Assembly: GCF_001687585.2 (NCBI RefSeq)
Contig: NZ_CP016537.2
Coordinates: 530,001-594,000, forward strand
DNA from: Planococcus halocryophilus
GTDB lineage: Bacteria > Bacillota > Bacilli > Bacillales_A > Planococcaceae
Direction: 5' to 3'
DNA: 64,000 nt
Shown: piece by piece, positions 46,305-55,247 of the stretch
How positions within the stretch are numbered: the first letter of the stretch is position 1
Layout of the letters: each line of letters opens with the position of its first letter
Notes under the pieces: generated by a model
Database searches by the model: none
Told to the model about the DNA's origin: nothing
The model's input: only the letters and a program-made list of their open reading frames with translations
Position numbers and translations under genes: made by a program

Positions 46305-48328
46305 CAAAAGACAACCGAGATTTGGACGTCGAAAGCGTCTCAGCTCATGAAGAAGATAAAACCCTCAGCCAGGAAGTGCTGGAAAAGTATGATACTGATG
46401 CCAAAGTTCGTAAACTAAAAAACCGTAAACTGGTTTGGTTGATCGCAGCGATTGCGATTGCTTATTCGGTTTACCATCTCTATGTCACGTTCAATCCGCT
46501 TCCAGCCTTGCAGGCGCGTTCTATCCACGTAGCGGTCGGGATGGGCTTAGTATTCCTTGTGTATCCAACCTTTAAAAAGCAGGATCGTACGAAAATACCG
46601 TTTTACGACTGGATTTTATTTATCTTCAGTTTGGGCACGGCAGGGTATTTGATGTATGAATACAACGATATCATGACCACACGCGGCGGAATTCCAAATA
46701 CATTGGATATTATTTTCGCCATATTGACGGTTGTATTGGTGCTAGAAGCAGCTAGACGCGTAACGGGTATCATCTTACCAATTTTAGCTTTAGTATTTTT
46801 AGCTTATCCATTTATCAGTCACTTTATTTGGATGCCGGATATGTTGATGACACGGCAGTTTGACCTAGGCGATATTTTTGGACAACTGTATTTGAAAACA
46901 GAAGGTCTTTATTCCACCGCCATTTCTGCTTCTTTGCAGTTTATCTTCCTGTTTATTTTGTTTGGCGCATTTTTAGCCAAATCCGGAATGGGTCAATTGT
47001 TTAACGATTTGGCGATGGCTTTAGCAGGTAGCAAGCAAGGGGGACCTGCTAAAGTAGCGGTTATCTCTAGTGGATTTATGGGCAGTATTAACGGTTCAGC
47101 AATTGCTAACGTTGTCGGAACCGGTGCTTTTACTATTCCATTGATGAAAAAAATCGGATACAATAAAAACTTCGCAGGCGCCGTCGAAGCAAGTGCCTCC
47201 GTGGGTGGGCAGATTTTGCCGCCGATTATGGGCGCGAGTGCATTCATCATGGCGGAAACCACAGGCATCGCTTACGGTACGATTGCACTTGCTGCTTTAT
47301 TACCAGCAGTTTTGTATTTCCTTGGTGTTATTATGCAAGTACATTTTCGTGCGGGTAAAGAAAACCTGAAAGGCATTCCGAAAGCGGATTTGCCGAGAAC
47401 AAAAGAAGTACTCAAAGACAAAGGTCATTTACTGTTACCGATTGTTGGTTTGATTTTCATGCTTTATACAGGCATGCCAATTGCTTATGCTGCATTCTAT
47501 ACAATTGTTCTAACGGTAGTCGTTGCAGGATTCAGAAAATCCACGCGCATGGGCTTTAAAGACATACTTGAAGCAATGGAAAATGGTGCACGCCAATCGC
47601 TCTCGGTTATGATTGCCTGTGCGGTCGTTGGGATTATTATCGGAGTTGTTAGTTTGACTAGTTTTGGTACAGTCATGACTTCAGCTATTACAAGCTTTGG
47701 TGCAGGTTCGCTGTTTTGGACGTTGTTCCTAACCATGCTTGCTTCTATTGTATTGGGTATGGGCTTGCCATCAATTCCCGCTTACATTATTACTGCGACA
47801 ATGACGGCACCGGCACTTGCTGAATTCGGTATTCCAGTGCTAGTTGCGCATCTGTTTGTATTCTACTTCGGTATTTTCGCCAATATTACACCGCCGGTTG
47901 CACTCGCTGCATTTGCAGGTGCTGGAATATCAGGAGGCGATCCGATGAGGACCGGCTTGAACGCATTGCGTTTATCGATCGCCGGGTTTATTATCCCGTA
48001 TTTGTTTGTTTATAATCCAGCCATGTTAATGATCGATACGACAAATATTGCAGTCAATGCGACAGAATTCGCTTTACCTCCGATATGGGAGATATTGACG
48101 ATCACCATAACCGCTATAATCGGTATTATTGGATTAAGTTCTGCAGCAGAAGGCTATTTCCAATCGAAACTTAATATTGTATTCCGTATCGTACTTGGAG
48201 CGGGTGCTTTACTGTTAATTGTTCCAGAAACGTATACCGATATTATCGGTTTGACCATTGTGCTTGGAATATTCCTAATCAATTTCCTGAAAAGCAAAAA
48301 AGACAATACCGCAACAGCCGCATCTTAA
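46301..48328 (+). CDS. TRAP transporter fused 4TM/12TM permease
   Basis: This is the membrane part of the TRAP-TAXI transporter, with the small (DctQ-like) and large (DctM-like) subunits fused. The 675 residues show many membrane helices; GSINGSAIANVVGTGAFTIP, KIGYNKNFAGAVEASASVGGQ and PPIMGASAFIMAE are characteristic. The substrate is not determined; Na+ coupling is expected. The start is ATG 46301 with AGGGGG upstream. A hairpin terminator follows at 48334-48367. Confidence 0.94.
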   Translation: MTKDNRDLDVESVSAHEEDKTLSQEVLEKYDTDAKVRKLKNRKLVWLIAAIAIAYSVYHLYVTFNPLPALQARSIHVAVGMGLVFLVYPTFKKQDRTKIPFYDWILFIFSLGTAGYLMYEYNDIMTTRGGIPNTLDIIFAILTVVLVLEAARRVTGIILPILALVFLAYPFISHFIWMPDMLMTRQFDLGDIFGQLYLKTEGLYSTAISASLQFIFLFILFGAFLAKSGMGQLFNDLAMALAGSKQGGPAKVAVISSGFMGSINGSAIANVVGTGAFTIPLMKKIGYNKNFAGAVEASASVGGQILPPIMGASAFIMAETTGIAYGTIALAALLPAVLYFLGVIMQVHFRAGKENLKGIPKADLPRTKEVLKDKGHLLLPIVGLIFMLYTGMPIAYAAFYTIVLTVVVAGFRKSTRMGFKDILEAMENGARQSLSVMIACAVVGIIIGVVSLTSFGTVMTSAITSFGAGSLFWTLFLTMLASIVLGMGLPSIPAYIITATMTAPALAEFGIPVLVAHLFVFYFGIFANITPPVALAAFAGAGISGGDPMRTGLNALRLSIAGFIIPYLFVYNPAMLMIDTTNIAVNATEFALPPIWEILTITITAIIGIIGLSSAAEGYFQSKLNIVFRIVLGAGALLLIVPETYTDIIGLTIVLGIFLINFLKSKKDNTATAAS

Positions 48329-48336
48329 ACGAATGG

Positions 48337-48367
48337 ACCGGACAGCAGAAACTTGCTGTCCGGTTTT
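48337..48367 (+). terminator. TRAP operon terminator
   Basis: CCGGACAGCA pairs with TGCTGTCCGG around GAAACT, followed by T4. Confidence 0.82.
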
Positions 48368-48417
48368 GCAGTCAATCAATAGAATCTCGTCAATATGGAT
48401 TAATCGGCACTCACTTA

Positions 48418-48627
48418 TTGAAACCCGAAAATACCATTATTCGAATTAAAGGAAGCATCACGGTGGATAATGAACGGTACGGACGATATCGAGGCGAGCT
48501 GCAAATTACGAAAAGAGATTTGCCAGCTGATGATAAAGTGAATGTGATTGGCAAAGTGATAGAAGAAGATCTAGCGCTACTGACATCCATTAAAGGTGGC
48601 GTTAAATTTCAAATTGAATGGAATTGA
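48418..48627 (+). CDS. Small hypothetical protein (69 aa)
   Basis: A TTG-started frame encodes 69 residues with a plausible beta-rich sequence (IRIKGSITVDNERYGRYRGE, DDKVNVIGKVIEED). I do not recognise the family. There is no clear ribosome site, so the gene may be a remnant or the start may be wrong. It is followed by a hairpin with a T-run at 48656-48691, then by the repeat array. Confidence 0.4.
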   Translation: MKPENTIIRIKGSITVDNERYGRYRGELQITKRDLPADDKVNVIGKVIEEDLALLTSIKGGVKFQIEWN

Positions 48628-48655
48628 AGAAGAAATTAGCTATTCAAACTGTAGA

Positions 48656-48692
48656 GTAACTCGAACTAGTCGAGTTAGCTGCAGTTTTTTTG
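48656..48692 (+). terminator. Terminator upstream of the repeat array
   Basis: A nested hairpin (AAACTGTAG... with ...CTGCAGTTT, inner AACTCGA/TCGAGTT) is followed by T8. Confidence 0.8.
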
Positions 48693-48748
48693 TGGGAAAT
48701 CGCAGAGGGTTTTTAGCTGTAGATCGATAAGCGCGATGCGGGGGAGGA

Positions 48749-49341
48749 TATGCACGTTTCTGTAGAAATACGCACGGTGTGGGATAGGTTGTGCGCGTTC
48801 CTCGGAGAATACGCACGGTTGAGCGATGCTTACGCGCGGTCCAGCAGAAATAGGCGCGATCTCGGAAAATACGCACGTTTCTGTAGAAATACGCACGGTG
48901 TGGGATAGGTTGTGTGCGGTCCTCGGAAAATACGCACGGTTGAGCGATGCTTACGCGCGGTCCAGCAGAAGTATGCGCGACCTCGGAACTTACGCACGTT
49001 TCTGTAGAAATACGCACGGTGTGGGATAGGTTGTGCGCGGTCCTCGGAAAATACGCACGTTTGAGCGGTACTTACGCGCGGTCCAGCAGAAGTATGCGCG
49101 ACCTCGGAACTTACGCACGTTTCTGTAGAAATACGCACGGTGTGGGATAGGTTGTGCGCGTTCCTCGGAAAATACGCACGGTTGAGCGATGCTTACGCGC
49201 GGTCCAGCAGAAGTATGCGCGACCTCGGAACTTACGCACGTTTCTGTAGAAATACGCACGGTGCGGGATAGGTTGTGCGCGGTCCTCGGAAAATACGCGC
49301 GGTTGAGCTATGCTTACGCGCGCCCCGCAAATTCTACGCAA
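48749..49341 (-). repeat. Left TACGCRCGGT array (121-bp higher-order repeat)
   Basis: A segment free of genes is built of 121-bp units starting at 48749, 48870, 48991, 49112 and 49233 (about 4.75 units). Each unit has six modules of 20, 21, 20, 21, 20 and 19 bp opening with TACGCRCG or a variant (TGTGCGCG, TATGCGCG). Units differ from one another at only a few bases while the six modules differ strongly. The conserved end block at 49344-49395 closes it on the right. Strand '-' marks the orientation in which the hairpin block comes first. Confidence 0.95.
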
Positions 49342-49343
49342 AA

Positions 49344-49395
49344 CCCCCAACCCCAATTACACAAAAAAGCACGGCAGAAAAACCTGCCGTGCGCT
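49344..49395 (-). repeat. Conserved hairpin end block of the left array
   Basis: On the minus strand this block reads AGCGCACGGCAG, loop, CTGCCGTGC, T6, GTGTAATTGGGG and a G-rich tract. It is nearly identical to 55248-55301 in opposite orientation. The stem is GCACGGCAG (49369-49377) with CTGCCGTGC (49384-49392). As an RNA terminator it would work only on leftward transcripts. Confidence 0.9.
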
Positions 49396-49469
49396 CAAAT
49401 CCAATTTGCTCGCTGCGTGTGTCGGTATGTAAAAAAGGCCATAGACACTGGAGTTTGTCGGCATTCATA

Positions 49470-49483
49470 AGAAAACGCTTACT
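49470..49483. promoter_or_regulatory. cre-like site upstream of the GlcNAc operon
   Basis: AGAAAACGCTTACT matches the cre core (AANCGNTNWC) with mismatches only at the two outer bases. It lies about 30 bases upstream of the operon's -35 box, a usual place for CcpA control. Confidence 0.5.
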
Positions 49484-49506
49484 TTATTTTAAAAAGTTCT
49501 TAAATT

Positions 49507-49539
49507 GGTATAGACAACTATACCTATTGTGTTTATAGT
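49507..49539 (+). promoter_or_regulatory. NagR operator and promoter of the GlcNAc operon
   Basis: GGTATAG (49507-49513) and CTATACC (49518-49524) form a perfect inverted repeat resembling the NagR/YvoA dre site. It overlaps the -35 box TAGACA (49511-49516), with -10 TATAGT (49534-49539) 17 bases downstream. Binding of the GntR-type NagR encoded at 53460 should block this promoter until amino-sugar phosphates accumulate. Confidence 0.85.
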
Positions 49540-49573
49540 GAAAATTAAGAATATACAAAAGGGGTGGAAATTT

Positions 49574-51484
49574 ATGTTCAGTTTTCTACAAAAAATAGGG
49601 AAATCATTAATGTTCCCAATCGCTACATTGCCAGCCGCAGCTTTGTTGCTACGTTTTGGACAAGATGATTTGCTTGGCATTCCGTTTATGTCAGCTGCCG
49701 GTGCCGGAATTATCGATAACTTGGCAATCATTTTTGCAATCGGTATTGCCATGGGTCTCGCTCATGATGGTAACGGTGGAGCAGCTTTAGCGGGTGCTGT
49801 CGCTTATCTTGTTTTAACTTCAGCCATCGTAACGATTAACGATACGATAAATATGGGTGTTTTCGCCGGTATTTTATCCGGTATCGTCGGGGGTCTTTTA
49901 TACAATAAATTCTATAATGTGAAATTCCCGCAATGGCTCGCGTTCTTCGGGGGGAGACGATTTGTGCCAATCGTTACCGCAGCGACGATGACCATTTTAG
50001 CTGGTGTTCTTGGATATGCATGGCCACCCATTCAAGAAGGAATTGATAGTGCAGGTGAGTGGATTTTAAATGCCGGGATGTTTGGTGTCGGCGCATATGG
50101 ATTCTTAAACCGTTTATTGTTACCAACGGGATTGCACCATGTCATCAACACAATTGTTTGGTTTGATTTTGGTACATTTACAGATGCTTCTGGTGAAGTG
50201 GTACGCGGAGAGATTAACCGTTTCCTAAAAGGGGATCCAACAGCAGGACCATTCTTGTCTGGTTTCTTCCCAATTATGATGTTCGGTTTACCATCAGCGT
50301 GTCTTGCAATGTATGTGGCTGCTAAAAAAGAGCGTAAAGCAGTTGTTGGCGGGATGCTTTTCAGTATCGCGTTTACATCATTCTTAACAGGAATTACAGA
50401 ACCCATTGAATTCTCGTTCATGTTCTTGTCTCCTATTTTATATGTGATCCACGCATTATTGACGGGTGTGTCGATGATGGTTGCATATGCATTAGATATT
50501 CATCACGGTTTCGGTTTTTCTGCAGGAGCGATTGACTATGTTCTCAATTACGGACTGGCAACGAATCCACTAATGCTTCTCGTCATGGGACTGGTTGTTG
50601 GAGCAGTATACTTTGTGATTTTCTACTTCTTGATTATCAAGTTCGACCTACAAACACCTGGTCGTGAAGAAGAAGACGAAGATGGTGCAGAAAATGCAGG
50701 GTCAGGCAACAAAGCAGTTGATGTTCGCGCATTTCATACAATTGAAGGGCTTGGCGGCGTTGAAAATGTCGTTGCAGTCGATTATTGTACGACGCGTCTT
50801 CGTATGACAGTTAAAGATTCAGATCTAGTAAACGAAAAAGAATTAAAACGCCATGGTGCGATGGGCGTGATGAAAATAAATAAAACAAACGTTCAAGTAG
50901 TAATCGGAACGGCAGTTGAATTTTTAGCAGATGCAATGAAGCCACGCCTAGCAAGTAGCAATCCTGCTCCTAGCGATTTATCAGTAGTAGAAGAAGAGAA
51001 AACAAACGAAGCGGCGGCAGTTCAAGCGATTGCGGCGAAAGATTTTGAAATGCCGATTCAAGGTGACATCATTCCATTGTCTGAAGTGCCTGATGAAGTA
51101 TTTGCAAAAGGCATGATGGGACAAGGGTTTGCGATTATGCCAACTGGCGACACTCTTTATTCTCCAGTAAATGGTCGTGTCGTTAGTGTGTTCCCAACAA
51201 AACACGCCATCGGTATTCAAACAGATACAGGAGTCGACCTGTTAATCCATGTTGGTTTGGATACGGTTAAATTAAAAGGACAAGGCTTTGAAACCTTAGT
51301 AGAACAAGACACATTAGTGCAACGTGGAGATGCTTTGTTAAAACTGGATCTGGAATTCTTAAAAGCAAATGCGCCTTCGATTGCGACACCTATCATTTTT
51401 ACAAACTTAACAGAACAAAAAGTGACGATGATAAAAGACGGCTTCCAAGAACAAGGAACAGCTTCCATTCTGAAAGTCGAATAA
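49574..51484 (+). CDS. nagE: PTS N-acetylglucosamine permease, EIICBA
   Basis: This membrane protein imports and phosphorylates GlcNAc. ATG 49574 with GGGGTGG upstream gives 636 residues: EIIC (about 1-370; starts FSFLQKIGKSLMFPIATLPA, with GITEPIEFSFMFLSP), EIIB (about 390-465; phosphocysteine C405 in DYCTTRLR) and EIIA (about 510-636; phosphohistidine H559 in DLLIHVGLDTV). The complete CBA order means it needs only EI and HPr. The LHHVINTIVWFDFG segment favours GlcNAc over glucose, as do the downstream nagA and nagB. Confidence 0.93.
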   Translation: MFSFLQKIGKSLMFPIATLPAAALLLRFGQDDLLGIPFMSAAGAGIIDNLAIIFAIGIAMGLAHDGNGGAALAGAVAYLVLTSAIVTINDTINMGVFAGILSGIVGGLLYNKFYNVKFPQWLAFFGGRRFVPIVTAATMTILAGVLGYAWPPIQEGIDSAGEWILNAGMFGVGAYGFLNRLLLPTGLHHVINTIVWFDFGTFTDASGEVVRGEINRFLKGDPTAGPFLSGFFPIMMFGLPSACLAMYVAAKKERKAVVGGMLFSIAFTSFLTGITEPIEFSFMFLSPILYVIHALLTGVSMMVAYALDIHHGFGFSAGAIDYVLNYGLATNPLMLLVMGLVVGAVYFVIFYFLIIKFDLQTPGREEEDEDGAENAGSGNKAVDVRAFHTIEGLGGVENVVAVDYCTTRLRMTVKDSDLVNEKELKRHGAMGVMKINKTNVQVVIGTAVEFLADAMKPRLASSNPAPSDLSVVEEEKTNEAAAVQAIAAKDFEMPIQGDIIPLSEVPDEVFAKGMMGQGFAIMPTGDTLYSPVNGRVVSVFPTKHAIGIQTDTGVDLLIHVGLDTVKLKGQGFETLVEQDTLVQRGDALLKLDLEFLKANAPSIATPIIFTNLTEQKVTMIKDGFQEQGTASILKVE

Positions 51485-51547
51485 CTAAAGTTGAAAACCA
51501 GGGACATCCGCCGAGATTTTCCTAGTTTTTCGCAAGGAGTGGTCCAA

Positions 51548-52711
51548 ATGAAGAAAAGTTTATTAATTTCAGGCATCACCATTGCGGATGCTAAAGAAGA
51601 AAGTTTTGTAGGAGATATCTTTATGGAAGATGGACAAATCACACACGTTGCTGAAAAGCTTGAGGTACAAGCAAATAGCTATATCGATGCAACCGGTAAA
51701 AACTGGACAGCGTTTCCAGGATTTATCGACATTCATATTCACGGAGCTGCTGGACATGATGTGATGGACGGCACTCCCGAAGCGTTAAATGGCTTAGCAG
51801 GTGCTTTGCCGAAAGAAGGCACAACAAGTTTTCTTGCGACGACAATGACGCAAACCGATGAAGCAATTTCAGCCGCGCTGCAAAACATTCAAGCGTTTAA
51901 AGCGCAAGAAGGTCAAGCAGAAATGCTGGGTGTTCACTTAGAAGGACCGTTTATTTCAGAAAAACGCGCAGGCGCTCAACCCATTGAACACATTATCGCG
52001 CCATCTTTGCCGCTATTTAAGAAATGGCAAAAGCTTAGTGGCGATCAAATTCGTGTCGTGACCATGGCTCCTGAAACAGCAACTGACTCAACGTTTATCC
52101 AAAGTTTAGCAAATGGGGGTGTAACGGTATCGATTGGACATTCAGACGCTACATTTGAAGAAGTGCAAAAGGCTGTGCGTAGCGGAGCAAAACATGTGAC
52201 GCATCTTTACAATCAAATGAGTCCACTTCACCACCGCAATCCGGGCGTAGTAGGCGCCGCATTGTTAGAAGACGATTTGTCTGTAGAAGTAATCGCTGAT
52301 TTTATTCACAGTCATTCGTCTGCTGTTGAACTGGCTTTCCGACAAAAAGGGGCGGAACGCGTCATCCTGATTACGGATGCGATGCGCGCGAAAGGTTTGT
52401 CGGCGGGAGTTTACGATTTGGGCGGACAAGATGTGCAAGTAACTGAAAAAGATGCACGACTTGCTGATGGCACGTTAGCAGGCAGTATTTTAACGATGGA
52501 AAAGGCTATTCAAAATGTCCAGTCGATTACGCGTTGCAGTTTGAATGAGCTAGTGGCGATGACTTCTGCCAACGCAGCAGCAGCACTGGGACTTTCGAAA
52601 AAAGGCAAGTTACAAGCTGGCATGGACGCAGACCTAGCGATTGTAGACGACAGCTTTACTGTTCAACTGACGATTTGCAGAGGAACGATTGCTCATAAGA
52701 AGGAGAGTTAA
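51548..52711 (+). CDS. nagA: N-acetylglucosamine-6-phosphate deacetylase
   Basis: NagA removes acetate from GlcNAc-6-P to give glucosamine-6-P. The 387 residues (ATG 51548; AAGGAG upstream) have the metal motif GFIDIHIHGAAGHD near residue 57, LEGPFIS with the metal-binding glutamate, SIGHSDA, VTHLYNQMSPLHHRNPG and the catalytic aspartate in LITDAM. It lies between the permease and nagB. Confidence 0.95.
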   Translation: MKKSLLISGITIADAKEESFVGDIFMEDGQITHVAEKLEVQANSYIDATGKNWTAFPGFIDIHIHGAAGHDVMDGTPEALNGLAGALPKEGTTSFLATTMTQTDEAISAALQNIQAFKAQEGQAEMLGVHLEGPFISEKRAGAQPIEHIIAPSLPLFKKWQKLSGDQIRVVTMAPETATDSTFIQSLANGGVTVSIGHSDATFEEVQKAVRSGAKHVTHLYNQMSPLHHRNPGVVGAALLEDDLSVEVIADFIHSHSSAVELAFRQKGAERVILITDAMRAKGLSAGVYDLGGQDVQVTEKDARLADGTLAGSILTMEKAIQNVQSITRCSLNELVAMTSANAAAALGLSKKGKLQAGMDADLAIVDDSFTVQLTICRGTIAHKKES

Positions 52712-52713
52712 GT

Positions 52714-53454
52714 ATGAAACTAATACGTGTCGAAAACTACGAAGAGATGAGCAGCAAGGCGGCAGAGTTAGTAGAGCAACAAATTTTAGGGAACGATCAT
52801 TCGGTGCTCGGACTTGCAACGGGTTCGACACCGCTTGGCCTGTATGAAAACCTTATTCAAGGTGTGAAAGAGCGCGGTATTTCGTACCGGAATATCCACA
52901 CCGTAAACTTGGATGAATACCGAGGATTAGCAGGAACTCATCCGAACAGCTACCGCTATTTTATGAATAAAAAACTGTTTGGCCATATTGATATTGATTT
53001 AGAAAACACGCATATTCCAGATGGCAAAGCAAAGTCAGTTGAAGCAGAATGCGAACGTTACGAAGCGTTGATTCATGAAATTGGTCCACCCGATTTACAA
53101 ATTCTCGGCATGGGAATGAACGGCCATATCGGCTTTAACGAGCCTGGCACGAAAGAAGAAAGTGTGACACATTGCGTATCGCTTGATCCATCAACACGAA
53201 ACAGCAATGCCCGTTTTTTCAGTGACCGTGATGAAGTCCCTACACATGCGATTACGATGGGAATTGAGTCGATTTTAAAAAGTAAACAAATTCTCGTCTT
53301 GGTTTCTGGGAAAAACAAAGCGCAGGCAGTCAAGCGTTTGTTGGCTGGGCGAGTTAGTGAAGAGTTTCCAGCGTCGTTTTTATGGAAACACAATCGTGTT
53401 ACACTAATTGTGGATAAGGAAGCATATAGCTTGGTAGCGGCAAACGAGGAGTGA
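52714..53454 (+). CDS. nagB: Glucosamine-6-phosphate deaminase
   Basis: NagB converts glucosamine-6-P to fructose-6-P and ammonia, feeding amino sugar into glycolysis. The 246 residues have LGLATGSTPLGLYE, NLDEYRGL, the catalytic region GMNGHIGFNEPG and the C-terminal LVSGKNKA. The stop overlaps the possible GTG at 53451. Length matches the short Bacillus type without the E. coli C-terminal extension. Confidence 0.96.
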   Translation: MKLIRVENYEEMSSKAAELVEQQILGNDHSVLGLATGSTPLGLYENLIQGVKERGISYRNIHTVNLDEYRGLAGTHPNSYRYFMNKKLFGHIDIDLENTHIPDGKAKSVEAECERYEALIHEIGPPDLQILGMGMNGHIGFNEPGTKEESVTHCVSLDPSTRNSNARFFSDRDEVPTHAITMGIESILKSKQILVLVSGKNKAQAVKRLLAGRVSEEFPASFLWKHNRVTLIVDKEAYSLVAANEE

Positions 53455-53459
53455 TCACA

Positions 53460-54182
53460 GTGCTGGACAAACAATCGCCAATTCCGATTTACATTCAAAT
53501 AGAAGAACAGTTGAAAAAGCAAATTCAACAAGGAGATTTTTTAGTGGGTACGGCGATTCCATCTGAACGTGAGTTGACCGAATCCTTCGGAGTCAGCCGG
53601 ATGACGGTGCGCCAGTCGGTTACCAACTTGGTCAATGAAGGTTTGCTGTATCGAGAAAAAGGCCGTGGCACATTTGTTGCTGCTCCTAAAGTGGAGCAGC
53701 CATTAAATGGCTTGACGAGTTTTACAGAAGACATGCTAGCTCGCGGCATGGTACCGAGTAATAAAATCATCGGCTTTGAAATTTTGGAACCTGACGCTGA
53801 TGTTGCAGCCGATTTGCAGCTGGTTGACGGCGACAAAGTTTACTTTATCGAACGGATTCGTTTTGCTGATGACAAGACCATGGCCATCGAACGGACCTAT
53901 TTGCCGGTCGAACGTTTTCCGGGCTTACACCGAGATTTGCTACAAGGATCGCTGTATGCGATGATAGAAAACAATCAGCAGCTGAAAATCAGTCATGCCA
54001 CCCAGCGGATGGAAGCTGGAATGGTCAAAAAAGAAGATGCCGAACTGCTACAAATCGATGTGCCAGCCGCTATCTTAATGATTGAACGCATCAGCTATTT
54101 GGATGGCGACTTGCCATTTGAATTGGTACGCAGTACGTACCGGGCAGATCGCTATAAATTCACAACCGAAATTAAACGTTAA
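53460..54182 (+). CDS. nagR: GntR/HutC-type repressor NagR (YvoA)
   Basis: NagR represses amino-sugar genes and is released by GlcN-6-P or GlcNAc-6-P. I chose GTG 53460 with GAGGAG (53446-53451) eight bases away; the 240 residues then begin LDKQSPIPIYIQIEEQLKK, as in B. subtilis YvoA. The winged helix (about 1-70; IPSERELTESFGVSRMTVRQ) is followed by a UTRA effector domain (about 85-235; YFIERIRFADD, MAIERTYLP). It probably controls its own operon through the site at 49507-49524. Confidence 0.93.
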   Translation: MLDKQSPIPIYIQIEEQLKKQIQQGDFLVGTAIPSERELTESFGVSRMTVRQSVTNLVNEGLLYREKGRGTFVAAPKVEQPLNGLTSFTEDMLARGMVPSNKIIGFEILEPDADVAADLQLVDGDKVYFIERIRFADDKTMAIERTYLPVERFPGLHRDLLQGSLYAMIENNQQLKISHATQRMEAGMVKKEDAELLQIDVPAAILMIERISYLDGDLPFELVRSTYRADRYKFTTEIKR

Positions 54183-54201
54183 TCAAAAAGGAGAAATGGA
54201 C

Positions 54202-54471
54202 ATGATTGAAAAAAGTTATACAATTACAAGCGACGAAGGGCTTCACGCACGTCCGGCATCAAAATTAGTAGGGGCAGTATCACCATTTGCAGCTGAAGTA
54301 AAAATGCTTTATAAAGAAAAAGAAGTAAACTTAAAATCAATTATGGGCGTCATGTCACTTGGCGTTTCAAAAGGCAATACGGTTAAAATTACAGCTGACG
54401 GTAGCGATGAAGAATCATTGATGGCAAAAGTAGACGAACTAATCATCGCTGAAGGACTTGGGGAAGCATAA
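54202..54471 (+). CDS. ptsH: HPr phosphocarrier protein in the GlcNAc operon
   Basis: HPr passes phosphate from EI to EIIA. The 89 residues have the active histidine H15 in GLHARPAS and the regulatory serine S46 in NLKSIMGVMSL, so it can serve both sugar transfer and CcpA signalling and is not Crh. ATG 54202 is eight bases from AAAAGGAG; the ATG at 54196 is too close. Its place here, with no ptsI in the window, is unusual: in B. subtilis ptsH is next to ptsI. Confidence 0.94.
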   Translation: MIEKSYTITSDEGLHARPASKLVGAVSPFAAEVKMLYKEKEVNLKSIMGVMSLGVSKGNTVKITADGSDEESLMAKVDELIIAEGLGEA

Positions 54472-54500
54472 GTATCTATCTGATGTGGAGTTGAGTCACA

Positions 54501-55235
54501 ATGTTAAAAAGCTATTTCAAGCAAGCGCATGAACGTCTAGAACTTGTCGAAGAAAATGAAACACAAGCGATGCTGTCCGCTGCTAAAAAAGTTGCAACTG
54601 CTATCCAATCGGGTGGCATTATCCAATTATTTGGTTGTGGACACTCACATATTTTGACCGAAGAAGTGTTTTACCGTGCTGGTGGCTTGGTGCCGATCAA
54701 GCCGATTTTCGTGGAACCGTTAATGTTGCACGAAGGCGCAGTTCAGTCATCTCAGCTAGAGCGTCAAAATGACTATGCAGCGAGTTTCTTGAAAGACCAG
54801 GATTTTCAAAAAGACGATGTGGTTTTTGTTATTTCAACATCTGGTCGCAATCCAGTGCCGGTAGACGTAGCTCTAGCAGCACGTGAAAAAGGCGCATTTG
54901 TGATTGGCATTACCTCGCTTGCTTATTCAAGCAGTCAGGCCTCTCGACATAGCACCGGCAAACATCTTTTCAATTCGGTAGATTTGGTAATCGACAATCA
55001 TTCTGTTTCAGGAGATGCGGTCTTATCGTACGAAGGCGTTGATGTTCCATTCGGTCCGACATCAACAGTAGTCGGAGCCACAATCTTGAATGCGATTTTT
55101 GCAGAAGCGATTAAAGAAATGGCAGACGCTGGATTTGCGCCGCCGATATTTTTAAGTGGCAATATCGACGGGTCCGACGAACATAATCAAAACTTGATCG
55201 ACACGTACAGTGAGCGAATTTCGTTGCTGTCTTAA
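54501..55235 (+). CDS. SIS-domain sugar phosphate protein (UPF0309 type)
   Basis: SIS domains bind phosphosugars as isomerases or sensors. The 244 residues contain GGIIQLFGCGHSHILTEEVFYRAGG near residue 38, VISTSGRNPVPVDVALAAREKGAFVIGITS (the SIS core) and GATILNAIFAEAIKEMADAG, the pattern of the UPF0309 group rather than MurQ or AgaS. A role in GlcNAc or MurNAc phosphate handling is inferred from the operon. It is the last gene of the operon; the hairpin end block at 55251-55281 terminates it. Confidence 0.85.
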   Translation: MLKSYFKQAHERLELVEENETQAMLSAAKKVATAIQSGGIIQLFGCGHSHILTEEVFYRAGGLVPIKPIFVEPLMLHEGAVQSSQLERQNDYAASFLKDQDFQKDDVVFVISTSGRNPVPVDVALAAREKGAFVIGITSLAYSSSQASRHSTGKHLFNSVDLVIDNHSVSGDAVLSYEGVDVPFGPTSTVVGATILNAIFAEAIKEMADAGFAPPIFLSGNIDGSDEHNQNLIDTYSERISLLS

Positions 55236-55247
55236 GGGGTTAGGTTT

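Noticed and set aside
48749..49341. Possible CRISPR array
   Set aside because: The conserved core is only 8-10 bases, the period about 20, the spacers themselves recur in every 121-bp unit, and there are no cas genes.
48640..49470. Several repetitive reading frames on both strands inside the left array
   Set aside because: The 121-bp unit is not a multiple of three, so frames shift between units and the same peptide appears in different frames. There are no ribosome sites. The frames result from the repeat.
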